A DNA stretch of 64,000 bases from Pseudomonadota bacterium (GTDB lineage Bacteria; Pseudomonadota; Alphaproteobacteria; Rhodobacterales; Rhodobacteraceae), in NCBI GenBank assembly GCA_020161615.1, contig JAIUPD010000002.1:186001-250000 (forward strand), in the 5' to 3' direction. The notes under the pieces were generated by a model. It was not told the DNA's origin. It made no database searches and saw only the letters and a list, made by a program, of their open reading frames with translations. The position numbers and the translations under genes were made by a program. Position 1 is the stretch's first letter. Every line of letters starts with the position of its first letter. Shown in pieces: positions 42,545 to 54,028 of this stretch.

Positions 42545-43810
42545 TCAGATCGAAACGCGCCGGAAATCGCTGAGGATCCGGCAGATGTGTTGCAGGAAGC
42601 GCGCGGCGGCGACGCCATCGACCACGCGGTGATCCCAGCTCAGGCTCAGGGGCTGGATCAGGCGCGGCTGCACGCTGTCGTCGCGCCAGACCGGCTGGAT
42701 TTCGGCGCGCGTCATGCCCAGGATCGCCACCTGCGGCGCGTTGATGATCGGCGTGAAACCCGTTCCGCCGATCCCGCCCAGCGACGAGATGGTGAAACTC
42801 GCCCCCGACATGGACGCAGGCGAAAGTTTCCCAGCCCGCGCCTGCGCGGCGAGGTCGGCCATCTCGGCGGCGATCTCGGCGATGCCCTTCTGGTCGGCGG
42901 CCTTGATCACCGGCACCACCAGCCCCTCGGGCGTGTCGGCCGCGACGCCAATGTTCCAGTAGCGTTTCAGCACCAGTTCCTCGCCGTCGAGCGAACTGTT
43001 GAACTTCGGGTAGGCCTGCAGGGCCGAGACGACGGCCTTCACGGTGAAGGCCAGCATGGTGATCTTCGCTGCCTCCGGTCTGGCCTCGGCGTTGATTTCC
43101 TTGCGGAAGGCTTCCAGCTCGGTCACGTCCGCCTTGTCGAAATTGCAGACATGCGGGATGACCATGGCGTTGCGGGCCAGCGCCGGGCCCGAGATCCTGA
43201 CGATCCGGCTGAGGGGCTGGCGGTCGATCGGGCCGTGCTTGGCGAAATCCTCCCTGGGCCAGTCGGGCAGCCCGGCGACGGGCGAGGCGGCACCCGCCGT
43301 CGGGGCGCTGAGCTGCGCCTTGACGAAGCCCTCCACATCCTCGCGCAGGATGCGGCCTTTCGGGCCGGTGCCCCCGACCTTGCCCAGCGCCACGCCCAGC
43401 GTCCGCGCATAGCGCCGGATCGAGGGCGAGGCATGGACCGAGACGTCGGCGGGCGGCATGGCGGCGGGCGTGGGAACCGGCGACGGTGCCGGCGCCGGGG
43501 TCGCGACGGGGGCGGGGGCCGCGGCGGGCGGCGCCTGCTCAGCCGCTGCGGGCGGCGCGCCCGCGCTTTCGGCAACCTCCAGCCTTGCCACCAGCGTTCC
43601 CGCGCTGACCCGGCTGCCTTCGCTAACCAGCAATTCCACCAGCCGCCCGGCCTCGGTCGCGGGCACGTCGAGCGTCGCCTTGTCCGATTCCAGCACCAGG
43701 AGCGTGTCGTCGATCTGCACCAGATCGCCCGCCCCGACCGGTATTTCCACGATGGGCACGTCCTTGAAATCGCCGATATCGGGAACGCGAATGTCGATGA
43801 TCCTGCTCAT
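42545..43810 (-). CDS. aceF: dihydrolipoamide acetyltransferase (PDH E2)
   Basis: E2 core protein of 421 residues. One lipoyl domain (1-80, K44 in ESDKATLDVP), a Pro/Ala hinge, a peripheral-subunit-binding domain (VHASPSIRRYARTLGV, about 125-160) and the catalytic domain with DHRVVDG near the C-terminus are present. It transfers acetyl from lipoamide to CoA. The start at 43810 (MSRIIDIRVPDIGD) is set by the lipoyl-domain N-terminus. A single lipoyl domain, against up to three in E. coli, is common in alphaproteobacteria. Confidence 0.95.
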   Translation of the reverse strand: MSRIIDIRVPDIGDFKDVPIVEIPVGAGDLVQIDDTLLVLESDKATLDVPATEAGRLVELLVSEGSRVSAGTLVARLEVAESAGAPPAAAEQAPPAAAPAPVATPAPAPSPVPTPAAMPPADVSVHASPSIRRYARTLGVALGKVGGTGPKGRILREDVEGFVKAQLSAPTAGAASPVAGLPDWPREDFAKHGPIDRQPLSRIVRISGPALARNAMVIPHVCNFDKADVTELEAFRKEINAEARPEAAKITMLAFTVKAVVSALQAYPKFNSSLDGEELVLKRYWNIGVAADTPEGLVVPVIKAADQKGIAEIAAEMADLAAQARAGKLSPASMSGASFTISSLGGIGGTGFTPIINAPQVAILGMTRAEIQPVWRDDSVQPRLIQPLSLSWDHRVVDGVAAARFLQHICRILSDFRRVSI

Positions 43811-43823
43811 GTCAGCCCCCCGC

Positions 43824-46505
<2,682 letters not shown>

Positions 46506-46582
46506 GGGCGTCTCCTTTGCGCGAAGCGTAAGACAAGTGCCGCGCCGGATGTTGCCAAAGAGGCCAAGATTGGTAGATTATT

Positions 46583-46602
46583 TAGCTGATAGTTGGCAGC
46601 TA
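46583..46602. promoter_or_regulatory. putative Lrp operator between aceE and lrp-like gene
   Basis: TAGCTG (46583-46588) and CAGCTA (46597-46602) form a perfect 6-bp dyad with an 8-bp spacer in an AT-rich stretch. It is 78 bp before aceE and 26 bp before the Lrp start. Confidence 0.6.
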
Positions 46603-46627
46603 TGAAAACTTCTTGGCGGAAACCACC

Positions 46628-47095
46628 ATGAATTCACCGATCATTGATGCAATCGACCGGAGGATTCTTGCCGAGCTGCAACGCGACGCACGGATCTCGG
46701 TGCAGGATCTCAGCGCCCGCGTCGGCCTCTCGCCCAGCCCCTGCGCGCGGCGGGTGCGGATCCTTGAACAGGCCGGTGTCGTCCGGGGCTATACGCTGGT
46801 TCTGGACGAGGCGAAGATGGGGTTCCCGATCAGCGTCTTCGTCTCGGTCAAGCTGGACCACCAGATCGACGACCGGCTGCGCAGCTTCGAGGAAGCGATC
46901 CGCAAATTCCCCGAGGTGACGGATTGCTGGCTGATGACCGGCGACCGGGATTATCTGGTGCGGGTGGCGGTCGCCGACCTGCATGAATTCGAGCATTTCC
47001 TGACCGGCAAACTGACCAAGGTGCAGGGCGTGGCTTCGCTCGAATCCTCGCTGCCGATCCGGCGGGTGAAGGAGAATTCGGCGCGGCTGGTCTGA
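46628..47095 (+). CDS. Lrp/AsnC-family regulator of the PDH unit (PdhR-like role)
   Basis: Lrp-family protein of 155 residues: HTH at about 8-50 (IDRRILAELQRDARISVQDLSARVGLSPSPCARRV) and the RAM ligand-binding domain at about 65-145 (VFVSVKLDHQ, TDCWLMTGDRDYLVRV). The ATG at 46628 is chosen over an upstream TTG. Divergence from aceE and the dyad between suggest direct control of PDH genes. The effector is unknown. Confidence 0.88.
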   Translation: MNSPIIDAIDRRILAELQRDARISVQDLSARVGLSPSPCARRVRILEQAGVVRGYTLVLDEAKMGFPISVFVSVKLDHQIDDRLRSFEEAIRKFPEVTDCWLMTGDRDYLVRVAVADLHEFEHFLTGKLTKVQGVASLESSLPIRRVKENSARLV

Positions 47096-47100
47096 CGCGG

Positions 47101-47370
47101 CTATTTCAGCTGGCTGTCCTTGCTGCCGCGCCGGTTGATGCCGGGGCGGTGCCGGAAGGCGCGGTCGCGCTCGTCCTGGCAGTCGCGACAGAGCGTGACG
47201 CCGGGGATCGCTTCGCGCCTTGCCTCCGGGATCGGCTCGTCGCAATCGACGCAATGGGTCCGGCTTTCGCCGCCCGCGCGGTTGCGCAGCCTGAGGCGGG
47301 CCAGTTCCTCGCCGATCGAGGCCTCGATCTGCTCGTTGACCGCGCCGTCCTTCGCCCAGCCGCCTGCCAT
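47101..47370 (-). CDS. DksA/TraR-type C4 zinc finger protein (YbiI-like)
   Basis: Small protein of 89 residues. An N-terminal helix (VNEQIEASIGEELARLRL) is followed by the C4 zinc finger C40-X2-C43-X17-C61-X2-C64 of the DksA/TraR family. It lacks the long coiled coil of DksA proper, as in YbiI or TraR, so RNA polymerase secondary-channel binding is possible but unproved. GGAGGA lies 4 bp before the ATG. It is convergent with the Lrp gene. Confidence 0.85.
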   Translation of the reverse strand: MAGGWAKDGAVNEQIEASIGEELARLRLRNRAGGESRTHCVDCDEPIPEARREAIPGVTLCRDCQDERDRAFRHRPGINRRGSKDSQLK

Positions 47371-47424
47371 GTTGTCCTCCTGCCCCGACGGGCCTAGCCT
47401 GCCCTGAATGTAGGGAGACAGGAT

Positions 47425-48105
47425 ATGAGCTTGCAAGACTTCGGCCCGGGGATCTGGCTGGCGGAGGGTACGCCGGTCACCGGGGCGGCGGGGTTCCGCT
47501 TTCCGATCCGCATGGCCGTGCTGCGGCTGGCGGAGGGCGGGCTGGTCCTCTGGTCGCCGGTTCAGGCCGCGCCCGGGCTGGTCGCCGCCGTGGCCGCGCT
47601 GGGGCCGGTCCGGGCGCTGGTCGCGCCGAACCGGCTGCATCACAGCTTCCTTTCCGACTGGGCCGCGGCTTTCCCGGACGCCGCGATCCTCGCCGCGCCG
47701 GGGCTGGCGGTGAAGCGGCCGGATCTGAGGATCGCGGCCGAGATCGGGGAGAGCCTGCCGCCCGACTGGGCCGGGCACATCGAGGGGGTGCTGGTCGGCA
47801 ATTCCATCGCGCCCGAGGTGGTCCTTTATCATCGGGAAAGCCGGACGGTCCTGATCTGCGATCTGTTGCAGAACATGGCCCGGGACTGGTTCCACGGCTG
47901 GCGCGGGCTGGTCGCGCGGCTCGACCGGATGGTCGGCCCGGAACCGGCCATGCCGCGGAAGTTCCGGCTGGCGAGCCGGGGGGCCGGGGCGGCGCTGCAG
48001 CGGGTGGCGGATTGGCCGGCCGAGCGGGTCGTGGTGGCGCATGGAACCCCGGTGGCACGGGACGGGCAGGCCTTTCTGCGCCGGGCCTTGGCGGGGATCG
48101 GCTGA
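47425..48105 (+). CDS. DUF4336 protein (metallo-beta-lactamase-like)
   Basis: Protein of 226 residues of the DUF4336 family, distant relatives of metallo-beta-lactamases. The APNRLHHSFLSDWAAAFPDA segment (about 71-90) and the later VLICDLLQNMARDWFHGWRGL are typical. The HXHXDH zinc motif of true members is reduced to LHHS, so catalysis is doubtful. Function unknown. It is divergent from the DksA-like gene and followed at once by a perfect 22-bp palindrome. Confidence 0.78.
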   Translation: MSLQDFGPGIWLAEGTPVTGAAGFRFPIRMAVLRLAEGGLVLWSPVQAAPGLVAAVAALGPVRALVAPNRLHHSFLSDWAAAFPDAAILAAPGLAVKRPDLRIAAEIGESLPPDWAGHIEGVLVGNSIAPEVVLYHRESRTVLICDLLQNMARDWFHGWRGLVARLDRMVGPEPAMPRKFRLASRGAGAALQRVADWPAERVVVAHGTPVARDGQAFLRRALAGIG

Positions 48106-48127
48106 GCTGTCCCACGCGTGGGACAGC
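48106..48127. repeat. perfect 22-bp palindrome after DUF4336 gene
   Basis: GCTGTCCCACG (48106-48116) is followed with no spacer by its reverse complement (48117-48127), directly after the TGA. No U-tract follows. It may act as a 3' stabilising hairpin or a cruciform. Confidence 0.7.
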
Positions 48128-48201
48128 CCGTCGACTCGAGAGAGTCCAAGGGGTTGCGACCTCCGATTCATCTTTCGTTATCATTGTCCCAGGGGTTGGT
48201 C

Positions 48202-48243
48202 GGGCCGAGAAAGCAGGGCCGAGAAAGCAGGGCTGGGAAAGCA
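48202..48243 (+). repeat. three tandem 14-bp units
   Basis: GGGCCGAGAAAGCA occurs at 48202-48215 and 48216-48229; a third variant GGGCTGGGAAAGCA follows at 48230-48243. Confidence 0.85.
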
Positions 48244-48282
48244 CGCTCCCGCCCGCCCCACCCCGCGCGCTTTCCCAGCCCT
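48229..48282. repeat. 14-bp perfect inverted repeat
   Basis: AGGGCTGGGAAAGC (48229-48242) is inverted at 48269-48282 across a 26-bp GC-rich loop. The left arm overlaps the third tandem unit and the right arm runs into the next repeat. Confidence 0.8.
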
Positions 48283-48408
48283 TTCATTCTGCCGCAAATA
48301 CGCCCTTCTGGTGCCGACACGCCCACCGGCCGAACGGTGTCATCCGAGCGGTACGGGGGAGGCAGCCGTGTTCCGAAGAGCGTATTTGCGGCAGAATGAA
48401 GAGGCTGG
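48275..48408. repeat. dispersed repeat, two inverted copies (A and B)
   Basis: Copy A (48275-48303, reverse orientation) and copy B (48380-48408, forward) are inverted 29-bp sequences with a 21-bp identical core (48283-48303 against 48380-48400; begins GCGTATTTGCGG, ends AGAATGAA). The spacer is 76 bp. Copy A similarity to copy C at 55553-55586 extends to GTCGGCA on the far side (48318). The 408-bp gap 48106-48513 holds only such repeats; no gene is seen. Confidence 0.85.
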
Positions 48409-48513
48409 CGTCCTGGCCCATCATGGGGCCGTGGGTTCCCCGTAGAAGGGGCGGTTCGCCCGTCCGGCGGGGGTGTGCTTGCCCAGGGGCGGCGGGGGTG
48501 CCACATAGGATCC

Positions 48514-49944
48514 ATGTTCCAGCGCGTCGAATTGCCCCTGTGGCTTCTGATCCTGATCCTCGTCTTCGCGGCGGTGGCTTTCCTGTCGCATTTCCTGTTC
48601 CCCTCGGTCCGCTGGTTCCTGCGCCGGCGGATGGAGCGCGCGGTCGAGGAGCTGAACAAGCGGCTGGAGCGGCCGATCCAGCCCTTCAAGCTGATGCGGC
48701 GCCACGACCAGATCATCCGCCTGGTCTATGATCCCAAGGTGATGCAGGCCGTCGCCGATTACGCCCGGGATGAGAAGATCCCCCGCTCGGTCGCCTTCGA
48801 ACGCGCCCGCAGCTATGCGCGCGAGATCGTGCCCAGCTTCTCGACCGCTACCTATTTCGGCTTCGCCATCAGGGTGGCGCGGGGCCTCAGCCGCCTGTTC
48901 TACGAGGTGCGGCTGGGTCCGGCCGAGGCGCGGACGCTGCGCGGGATCGACCCGAAATCGGCGGTGGTCTTTGTCATGAACCACCGATCGAACATGGATT
49001 ACGTGCTGGTCACCTGGCTGGCCGCCGACCGCTCGGCGCTGAGCTATGCGGTGGGGGAATGGGCGCGGGTCTGGCCGCTCAGGGCGCTGATCCGGGCCAT
49101 GGGCGCCTATTTCATCCGCCGCCGCTATTCCAGCGCGCTCTATCGGGCGGTGTTGGCGCGCTATGTGCAGATGTCGATCGCCGAGGGCGTCACGCAGGCC
49201 ATCTTCCCCGAGGGCGGGCTCAGCCTGGACGGGGCTGTGGGCTCGGCCAAGAAGGGGCTGCTGCATTACATCGTCCGCGATTTCGAGGTGACGGGAGAGC
49301 AGGATGTGGTCTTTGTCCCCGTCGCGCTGAACTACGACCGCGTGCTGGAGGACGAGGTGCTGGTCAAGGCGGGCCAGACCGGTGACCGGCGCTTCCGGCT
49401 GAAGGTGACCGAGGCCGCTGGCTGGTTCTTCTGGATCATCGGCCAGAAGCTGCTGCGCCGCCGCTCGACCTATGGGCATGCCGCGGTCTGTTATGGCGAG
49501 CCGCTGTCCCTGCGCCAGTATGTGACCGGCCAGCCCGGCGCCTCGACCGAGGCGCTGGCCGCGGATCTGATGGCGCGCATCCGGGCGGCGGTGCCGATCC
49601 TGCCGGTGCCGCTGGTCGCGGCGGCGCTGGTCCGGGCGGGCGGCGCCTTGTCCGCGCCCGATCTTGAGGCAGGCGTTGCCGGTCTGGTGGCCGAGGCGCG
49701 CGCCAAGGGGGCAAACCTGCATCTGCCGGGTGGCAGCGCCGAGGTCTCGGTACGATTCGCGACCGAGGCGCTGGTCCGCCATGGTATCCTGACCCGAGAG
49801 GCGGACGGGTTCCGCGTCGCCCCCGGACAGGAGGCGATGCTGGGCTATTACGCGGCCTCGGCCCTGCAAAGGCTGGGCGAACCGGGGGAGGAAGACGCCC
49901 CCGCGACCGAGAGCGTGACCTTGCCCGAAGTGACCGAGACATAA
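48514..49944 (+). CDS. PlsB-like glycerol-phosphate acyltransferase family protein
   Basis: Membrane-anchored acyltransferase of 476 residues: an N-terminal TM helix (9-29), acyltransferase motif I NHRSNMDY (156-163, H157-X4-D162), motif II region GAYFIRRRYSSALYRAVLA, motif III FPEGGLSLDGA and a later VPVALNYDR. The motif order is that of PlsB, but the protein is shorter than E. coli PlsB (about 800). It probably acylates glycerol-3-phosphate or lysophosphatidate for phospholipid synthesis. The start at 48514 (MFQRVELP) is set by the TM helix. Confidence 0.85.
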   Translation: MFQRVELPLWLLILILVFAAVAFLSHFLFPSVRWFLRRRMERAVEELNKRLERPIQPFKLMRRHDQIIRLVYDPKVMQAVADYARDEKIPRSVAFERARSYAREIVPSFSTATYFGFAIRVARGLSRLFYEVRLGPAEARTLRGIDPKSAVVFVMNHRSNMDYVLVTWLAADRSALSYAVGEWARVWPLRALIRAMGAYFIRRRYSSALYRAVLARYVQMSIAEGVTQAIFPEGGLSLDGAVGSAKKGLLHYIVRDFEVTGEQDVVFVPVALNYDRVLEDEVLVKAGQTGDRRFRLKVTEAAGWFFWIIGQKLLRRRSTYGHAAVCYGEPLSLRQYVTGQPGASTEALAADLMARIRAAVPILPVPLVAAALVRAGGALSAPDLEAGVAGLVAEARAKGANLHLPGGSAEVSVRFATEALVRHGILTREADGFRVAPGQEAMLGYYAASALQRLGEPGEEDAPATESVTLPEVTET

Positions 49945-50052
49945 AATTACAATTTCAGCGCTTGGGGGATTGCATTGTTGCGCGCCCGATTCTATTGATG
50001 CTGCAACTGCCGCATTCTTTCTGCGTTGCGGCGGCATGATCAGGAGAGACAG

Positions 50053-51342
50053 ATGGCCCTCGATGTGAACGCCGGAATCGTCAAGTACGACGCCCCCGAG
50101 AAAGACCTCTATGAGATCGGCGAGATGCCGCCCCTGGGCTATGTGCCGCCGAAGATGTACGCCTGGGCGATCCGCCGCGAGCGTCACGGCGAGCCGGACA
50201 AATCCTTCGAGGTCGAGGTCGTCGATACCTGGGAGATCGACAGCAACGAGGTGCTGGTCCTGGTGATGGCGGCGGGCGTCAATTACAACGGCGTCTGGGC
50301 CGGTCTGGGCGTGCCGATCAGCCCCTTCGACGGCCACAAGCAGCCCTATCACATCGCCGGCTCCGATGCCTCGGGGATCGTCTGGAAGGTCGGCGACAAG
50401 GTGAAGACCTGGAAGGTCGGCGACGAGGTCGTGATCCATTGCAACCAGGACGACGGCAACGACGAGGAATGCAACGGCGGCGATCCGATGTTCTCGCCCT
50501 CGCAGAGGATCTGGGGGTACGAGACGCCGGACGGCTCCTTCGCGCAATTCACCCGCGTGCAGGCGCAGCAATTGATGCCGCGGCCCAAGCATCTGACTTG
50601 GGAGGAATCGGCCTGCTACACGCTGACGCTGGCCACCGCCTACCGGATGCTGTTCGGCCACCACCCGCATGAACTGAAGCCCGGCCAGAACGTGCTGGTC
50701 TGGGGCGCTTCGGGCGGGCTGGGCTCCTTCGCGATCCAGCTGATCAACGCGGCGGGGGCCAATGCGGTCGGCGTCATTTCCGACGAATCGAAGCGCGACT
50801 TCGTGATGGCGCTGGGCGCCAAGGGCGTGATCAACCGCAACGATTTCAAGTGCTGGGGGCAGCTGCCGACCGTCAACAGCCCGGAATACAACGACTGGCT
50901 GAAGGAAGCGCGCAAGTTCGGCAAGGCGATCTGGGACATCACCGGCAAGGGCGTCAGCGTCGACATGGTGTTCGAGCATCCGGGCGAATCGACCTTCCCG
51001 GTCAGCGCGCTGGTCTGCAAGAAGGGCGGCATGGTGGTGATCTGCGCCGGCACCTCGGGGTTCAACTGCACCTTCGACGTGCGCTACATGTGGATGCACC
51101 AGAAGCGCCTGCAGGGCTCGCATTTCGCGCATCTGAAGCAGGCTTCGGCCGCCAACCGCCTGATGATCGAGCGCCGGATCGACCCCGCCATGTCCGAGGT
51201 CTTTCCCTGGGCGGAGATCCCGCAGGCGCATGTGAAGATGCGCAAGAACCAGCACAAGCCGGGCAACATGGCCGTGCTGGTGCAGGCGCCGCATACCGGC
51301 CTCAGGACCTTCGAGGATACGCTGGAAGCCAGCCGCCGCTGA
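50053..51342 (+). CDS. ccrA: crotonyl-CoA carboxylase/reductase
   Basis: MDR-family enzyme of 429 residues, the key step of the ethylmalonyl-CoA pathway: NADPH-dependent reductive carboxylation of crotonyl-CoA to ethylmalonyl-CoA, needed for growth on C1/C2 compounds. Strongly conserved segments are visible: VNYNGVWAGLGVPISPFDGHK, the IWGYETPDGSFAQF stretch, LVWGASGGLGSFAIQL nucleotide site and the SHFAHLKQASAANRLM C-terminus. GGAGAG lies 6 bp before the ATG. It stands alone except for a small ORF downstream. Confidence 0.97.
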   Translation: MALDVNAGIVKYDAPEKDLYEIGEMPPLGYVPPKMYAWAIRRERHGEPDKSFEVEVVDTWEIDSNEVLVLVMAAGVNYNGVWAGLGVPISPFDGHKQPYHIAGSDASGIVWKVGDKVKTWKVGDEVVIHCNQDDGNDEECNGGDPMFSPSQRIWGYETPDGSFAQFTRVQAQQLMPRPKHLTWEESACYTLTLATAYRMLFGHHPHELKPGQNVLVWGASGGLGSFAIQLINAAGANAVGVISDESKRDFVMALGAKGVINRNDFKCWGQLPTVNSPEYNDWLKEARKFGKAIWDITGKGVSVDMVFEHPGESTFPVSALVCKKGGMVVICAGTSGFNCTFDVRYMWMHQKRLQGSHFAHLKQASAANRLMIERRIDPAMSEVFPWAEIPQAHVKMRKNQHKPGNMAVLVQAPHTGLRTFEDTLEASRR

Positions 51343-51440
51343 CCCCTCGCAGCGCGCGCGGGAGACGGGGCTACCCTGAAAGGGGCGGCCCCGTTGCCCG
51401 TTTCCGGGGCGGGGGGACGGCCCGCAACGATTTCTCAACC

Positions 51441-51644
51441 ATGTCTGCCCACCCTGCTCCGGTCGCGGAAAGGAGCGCCGGGGTGACGCACGAAGGACTT
51501 ATTCGGGATCTTGAGGTCCTGCGGCACTATGCGCGGGAGAACGGGCTGCCGGCACTGGCCGAGCATCTGGATCAGGCGGTGCTGCTGGCGATGACCGAAA
51601 TCGCCAACCGGCAGGAGGCGGCGGCACAGGCCGCCCGGCATTGA
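51441..51644 (+). CDS. small hypothetical protein downstream of ccr
   Basis: Predicted 67-residue protein (MSAHPAPVAERSAG start), mainly helical: GLIRDLEVLRHYARENGLPALAEHLDQAVLLAMTEI. No motif is recognised. It lies 98 bp after ccr on the same strand. The amphipathic pattern and normal codon use support a real gene, but no ribosome-binding site is obvious. Confidence 0.55.
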   Translation: MSAHPAPVAERSAGVTHEGLIRDLEVLRHYARENGLPALAEHLDQAVLLAMTEIANRQEAAAQAARH

Positions 51645-51718
51645 GGCGTCAGGCGGCGATTGCAGCCGCTTCGGCCCGCGCATAGCCTGCGCGAAAACCC
51701 CCGTTCGAGGCCCCGGCG

Positions 51719-52975
51719 TTGCGCTATCCCGATACCTATTATTCCCGCACCCTGGCCGAGCGCCGCGAACGTCCGGTGTTGAGCGGACCCCTCCGCGTCG
51801 ATTGCGCGGTGGTGGGCGGGGGCTTTGCCGGGCTCTTCACCGCGCTGGGCCTGGCGCGGGGCGGGATGCGGGTGGCGGTGCTGGAGGCGGAGGCGGTGGG
51901 CTTCGGCGCCTCGGGCCGCAACGGCGGGTTCGTCAGCGACGGCTTCGCGGCGGGCGATGCCTCGATCCAACGGCGGGTGGGCGCGGCCCATGCAGCGGCC
52001 TTGCAGGACCTCTCGGTCGAGGGGGTGGAGATCATGCGCGGCCTGGTCGAAAGCGGCCGGATCCCCGGCGCGGCCAAGGTCGACGGGCTGCTGCGGCTGC
52101 GCCGCTTCGACCGGGGCGCGGATCTGGCGGCGCAGGCTGGGCCGGATCTGGCGTACCTGGACCGCGCCGCCATCGAAAAGCGGCTGGTCTCAACCCGTTA
52201 CCGGCACGGGCTGGAGGAGCGGCTGGCTTTCCACGTCCATCCCCTGAACGTGCTGCGCGGCCTCGCGGCCGAGGTCGAGCGCGCGGGTGGTCTGATCCAT
52301 GAAGGCAGCCGTGTCACCGGCTGCGATCTCTCGGGCGCGGTGAAGCATCTGACCACCGAGGCCGGCCGGGTCGAGGCGCGCGAGGTGGTGGTCGCCACCG
52401 GCGGCTATACTGGCGGGCTGGTCCCGGCACTGAGGCGGGCGATGCTGCCGATTGCCACCTATGTCATGGCCTCGGAACCCGCGCCCGAGCTGCTGGCCAG
52501 TGCCATCCGCACGCCGATGGGCGTCGGCGACGACCGGCGGGCGGGGGATTATTACCGGCTGGTCGAGGGCGGGGCGCGGCTGCTCTGGGGCGGGCGGATC
52601 ACCACGCGGGCGGCGGATGTGCCGGGGATCGTGCGGCAACTCCGGGCCGAGATGACCGGCGCCTATCCGCAATTGGCGGCGCTGAGGACCGAGGTCGCCT
52701 GGTCCGGCCTCATGTCCTATGCCCGGCACCGGATGCCGATCATCGGGCGGTTCGGGCCCGGGCTCTGGCATTGCTACGGCTTCGGCGGGCACGGGCTGAA
52801 CACCACGGCCATCGGCGGCACGGTGCTGGCCGAGGCGATGCTGGGGCAGAGTGACCGCCTGGCCCTCTTTGCGCCCTTCGGCCTCGACTGGGCGGGTGGG
52901 CCGGTCGGGCTGATGGCGGCGCAGGGCACCTATTGGGCGCTGCAGCTGCAGGATTGGTGGCGCGAGCGGCGCTAG
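51719..52975 (+). CDS. FAD-dependent amine oxidase-like protein (DAO family, PuuB-like)
   Basis: DAO-fold oxidoreductase of 418 residues. The FAD site VVGGGFAGL (31-39) and GASGRNGGFVSDGF (63-76) are typical of gamma-glutamylputrescine oxidase and related enzymes. The N-terminal YPDTYYSRTLAER is also characteristic. C-terminal GFGGHGLNTTAIGGTVLAEA is the second FAD contact. The start is TTG, with GAGG about 10 bp before; no ATG fits before the FAD motif. The substrate, probably a secondary amine, is unknown. Confidence 0.85.
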   Translation: MRYPDTYYSRTLAERRERPVLSGPLRVDCAVVGGGFAGLFTALGLARGGMRVAVLEAEAVGFGASGRNGGFVSDGFAAGDASIQRRVGAAHAAALQDLSVEGVEIMRGLVESGRIPGAAKVDGLLRLRRFDRGADLAAQAGPDLAYLDRAAIEKRLVSTRYRHGLEERLAFHVHPLNVLRGLAAEVERAGGLIHEGSRVTGCDLSGAVKHLTTEAGRVEAREVVVATGGYTGGLVPALRRAMLPIATYVMASEPAPELLASAIRTPMGVGDDRRAGDYYRLVEGGARLLWGGRITTRAADVPGIVRQLRAEMTGAYPQLAALRTEVAWSGLMSYARHRMPIIGRFGPGLWHCYGFGGHGLNTTAIGGTVLAEAMLGQSDRLALFAPFGLDWAGGPVGLMAAQGTYWALQLQDWWRERR

Positions 52976-53056
52976 GGATGGGCGAATGGCCCGTCCATAG
53001 AATGTTCCCTTTACGTTCCATTTAATCTAGGCTGTCCCGATCAGCGGGAGCGAGCC

Positions 53057-53908
53057 ATGGACCAGCGTACGAAATTCGAGACCTTCAAGGCGCTGCATGC
53101 GCGCGAAGGGGCCTTCGTGGTGGGGAATCCCTGGGACGCAGGCTCGGCCCGGCTGCTGGCCCATCTGGGGTTCGAGGCGCTGGCGACGACCAGTGCGGGC
53201 TATGCCTTTTCGGTCGGGCGGCGCGATTCCTTTGCCGGGCTCAGCCGCGACGAGTTGCTGGAGAATGCCCGGCAGATCGTCGAGTCCTGCGATCTGCCGG
53301 TCAGCGCCGATCTGGAGGACGGGTTCGGCGCCGCCCCCGAGACCTGCGCCGAGACGATCCGCCTGGCGGCGGGCATCGGGCTGGTCGGAGGCTCCATCGA
53401 GGATGCGACCGGCGATCCCGCCGCGCCGATCTTCGACCTGGCCCTGGCCGCCGACCGGGTGCGGGCGGCGGCCGAGGCGGCGCGGGACCTGCCCTTTCTG
53501 CTGACCGCGCGGGCCGAGAATTTCCTCTGGGGCCGCCCCGATCTGGGCGACACCATCGCGCGCCTGCAGGCGTTTTCCGAGGCCGGGGCGGCGGTACTCT
53601 ACGCCCCCGGCCTGCCGGATCTGGCGGCGATCCGTACCCTCTGCGCCGAGGTCGACAAGCCGGTGAATGTGGTGATGGGCCTCTCTGGCCCGCGCTATTC
53701 GGTGGCCCAACTGGCCGAGGCCGGGGTGCGGCGGATCAGCGTGGGCGGGTCCTTTGCCCGGGCGGCCTTTGGCGGTTTGCGCCGCGCCGCCGAGGAGGTG
53801 CTGGGCGCGGGCACCTTCTCCTATGCCGACGAGGCCATGCCGGGATCTGACCTGACCGCGCTGATGTCGGATGCCAGGCCGTCCGACCGGGCCGCCGGGC
53901 CGCGCTAG
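53057..53908 (+). CDS. isocitrate lyase/PEP mutase-family protein
   Basis: TIM-barrel protein of 283 residues. The NPWDAGSARLLAHLGFEALATTSAG start, metal-binding DLEDGFG (about 91-97), GSIEDATGD and TARAENFLWG segments match the PEP mutase-like subfamily. The KKCGH catalytic loop of isocitrate and methylisocitrate lyases is absent, so those activities are unlikely. Oxaloacetate decarboxylation or a C-C lyase on a 2-oxo acid is possible. GGGAGC precedes the ATG. It stands alone. Confidence 0.83.
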   Translation: MDQRTKFETFKALHAREGAFVVGNPWDAGSARLLAHLGFEALATTSAGYAFSVGRRDSFAGLSRDELLENARQIVESCDLPVSADLEDGFGAAPETCAETIRLAAGIGLVGGSIEDATGDPAAPIFDLALAADRVRAAAEAARDLPFLLTARAENFLWGRPDLGDTIARLQAFSEAGAAVLYAPGLPDLAAIRTLCAEVDKPVNVVMGLSGPRYSVAQLAEAGVRRISVGGSFARAAFGGLRRAAEEVLGAGTFSYADEAMPGSDLTALMSDARPSDRAAGPR

Positions 53909-54028
53909 GTCGGCGGCCGTCCGCGCGGGGCGGCGGAATGGCGCCGGGGCGATTGAACCATGCCGGAGGCCGGGGCGACCCAGAGGCACTCACGCTGTGA
54001 GTTTCATTTCAAACCAAGGATACTTTGC

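Noticed and set aside
48275-48408. Insertion sequence ends (inverted 29-bp repeats)
   Set aside because: Only 76 bp separate the arms, there is no transposase frame and no target duplication is visible. A dispersed short repeat fits better.
48421-51438. Minus-strand open frame of about 1005 codons
   Set aside because: It is antisense to the PlsB-like and ccr genes, both with full family motifs. Long antisense frames are expected at this GC content, and its translation is rich in R, G and H without any domain.
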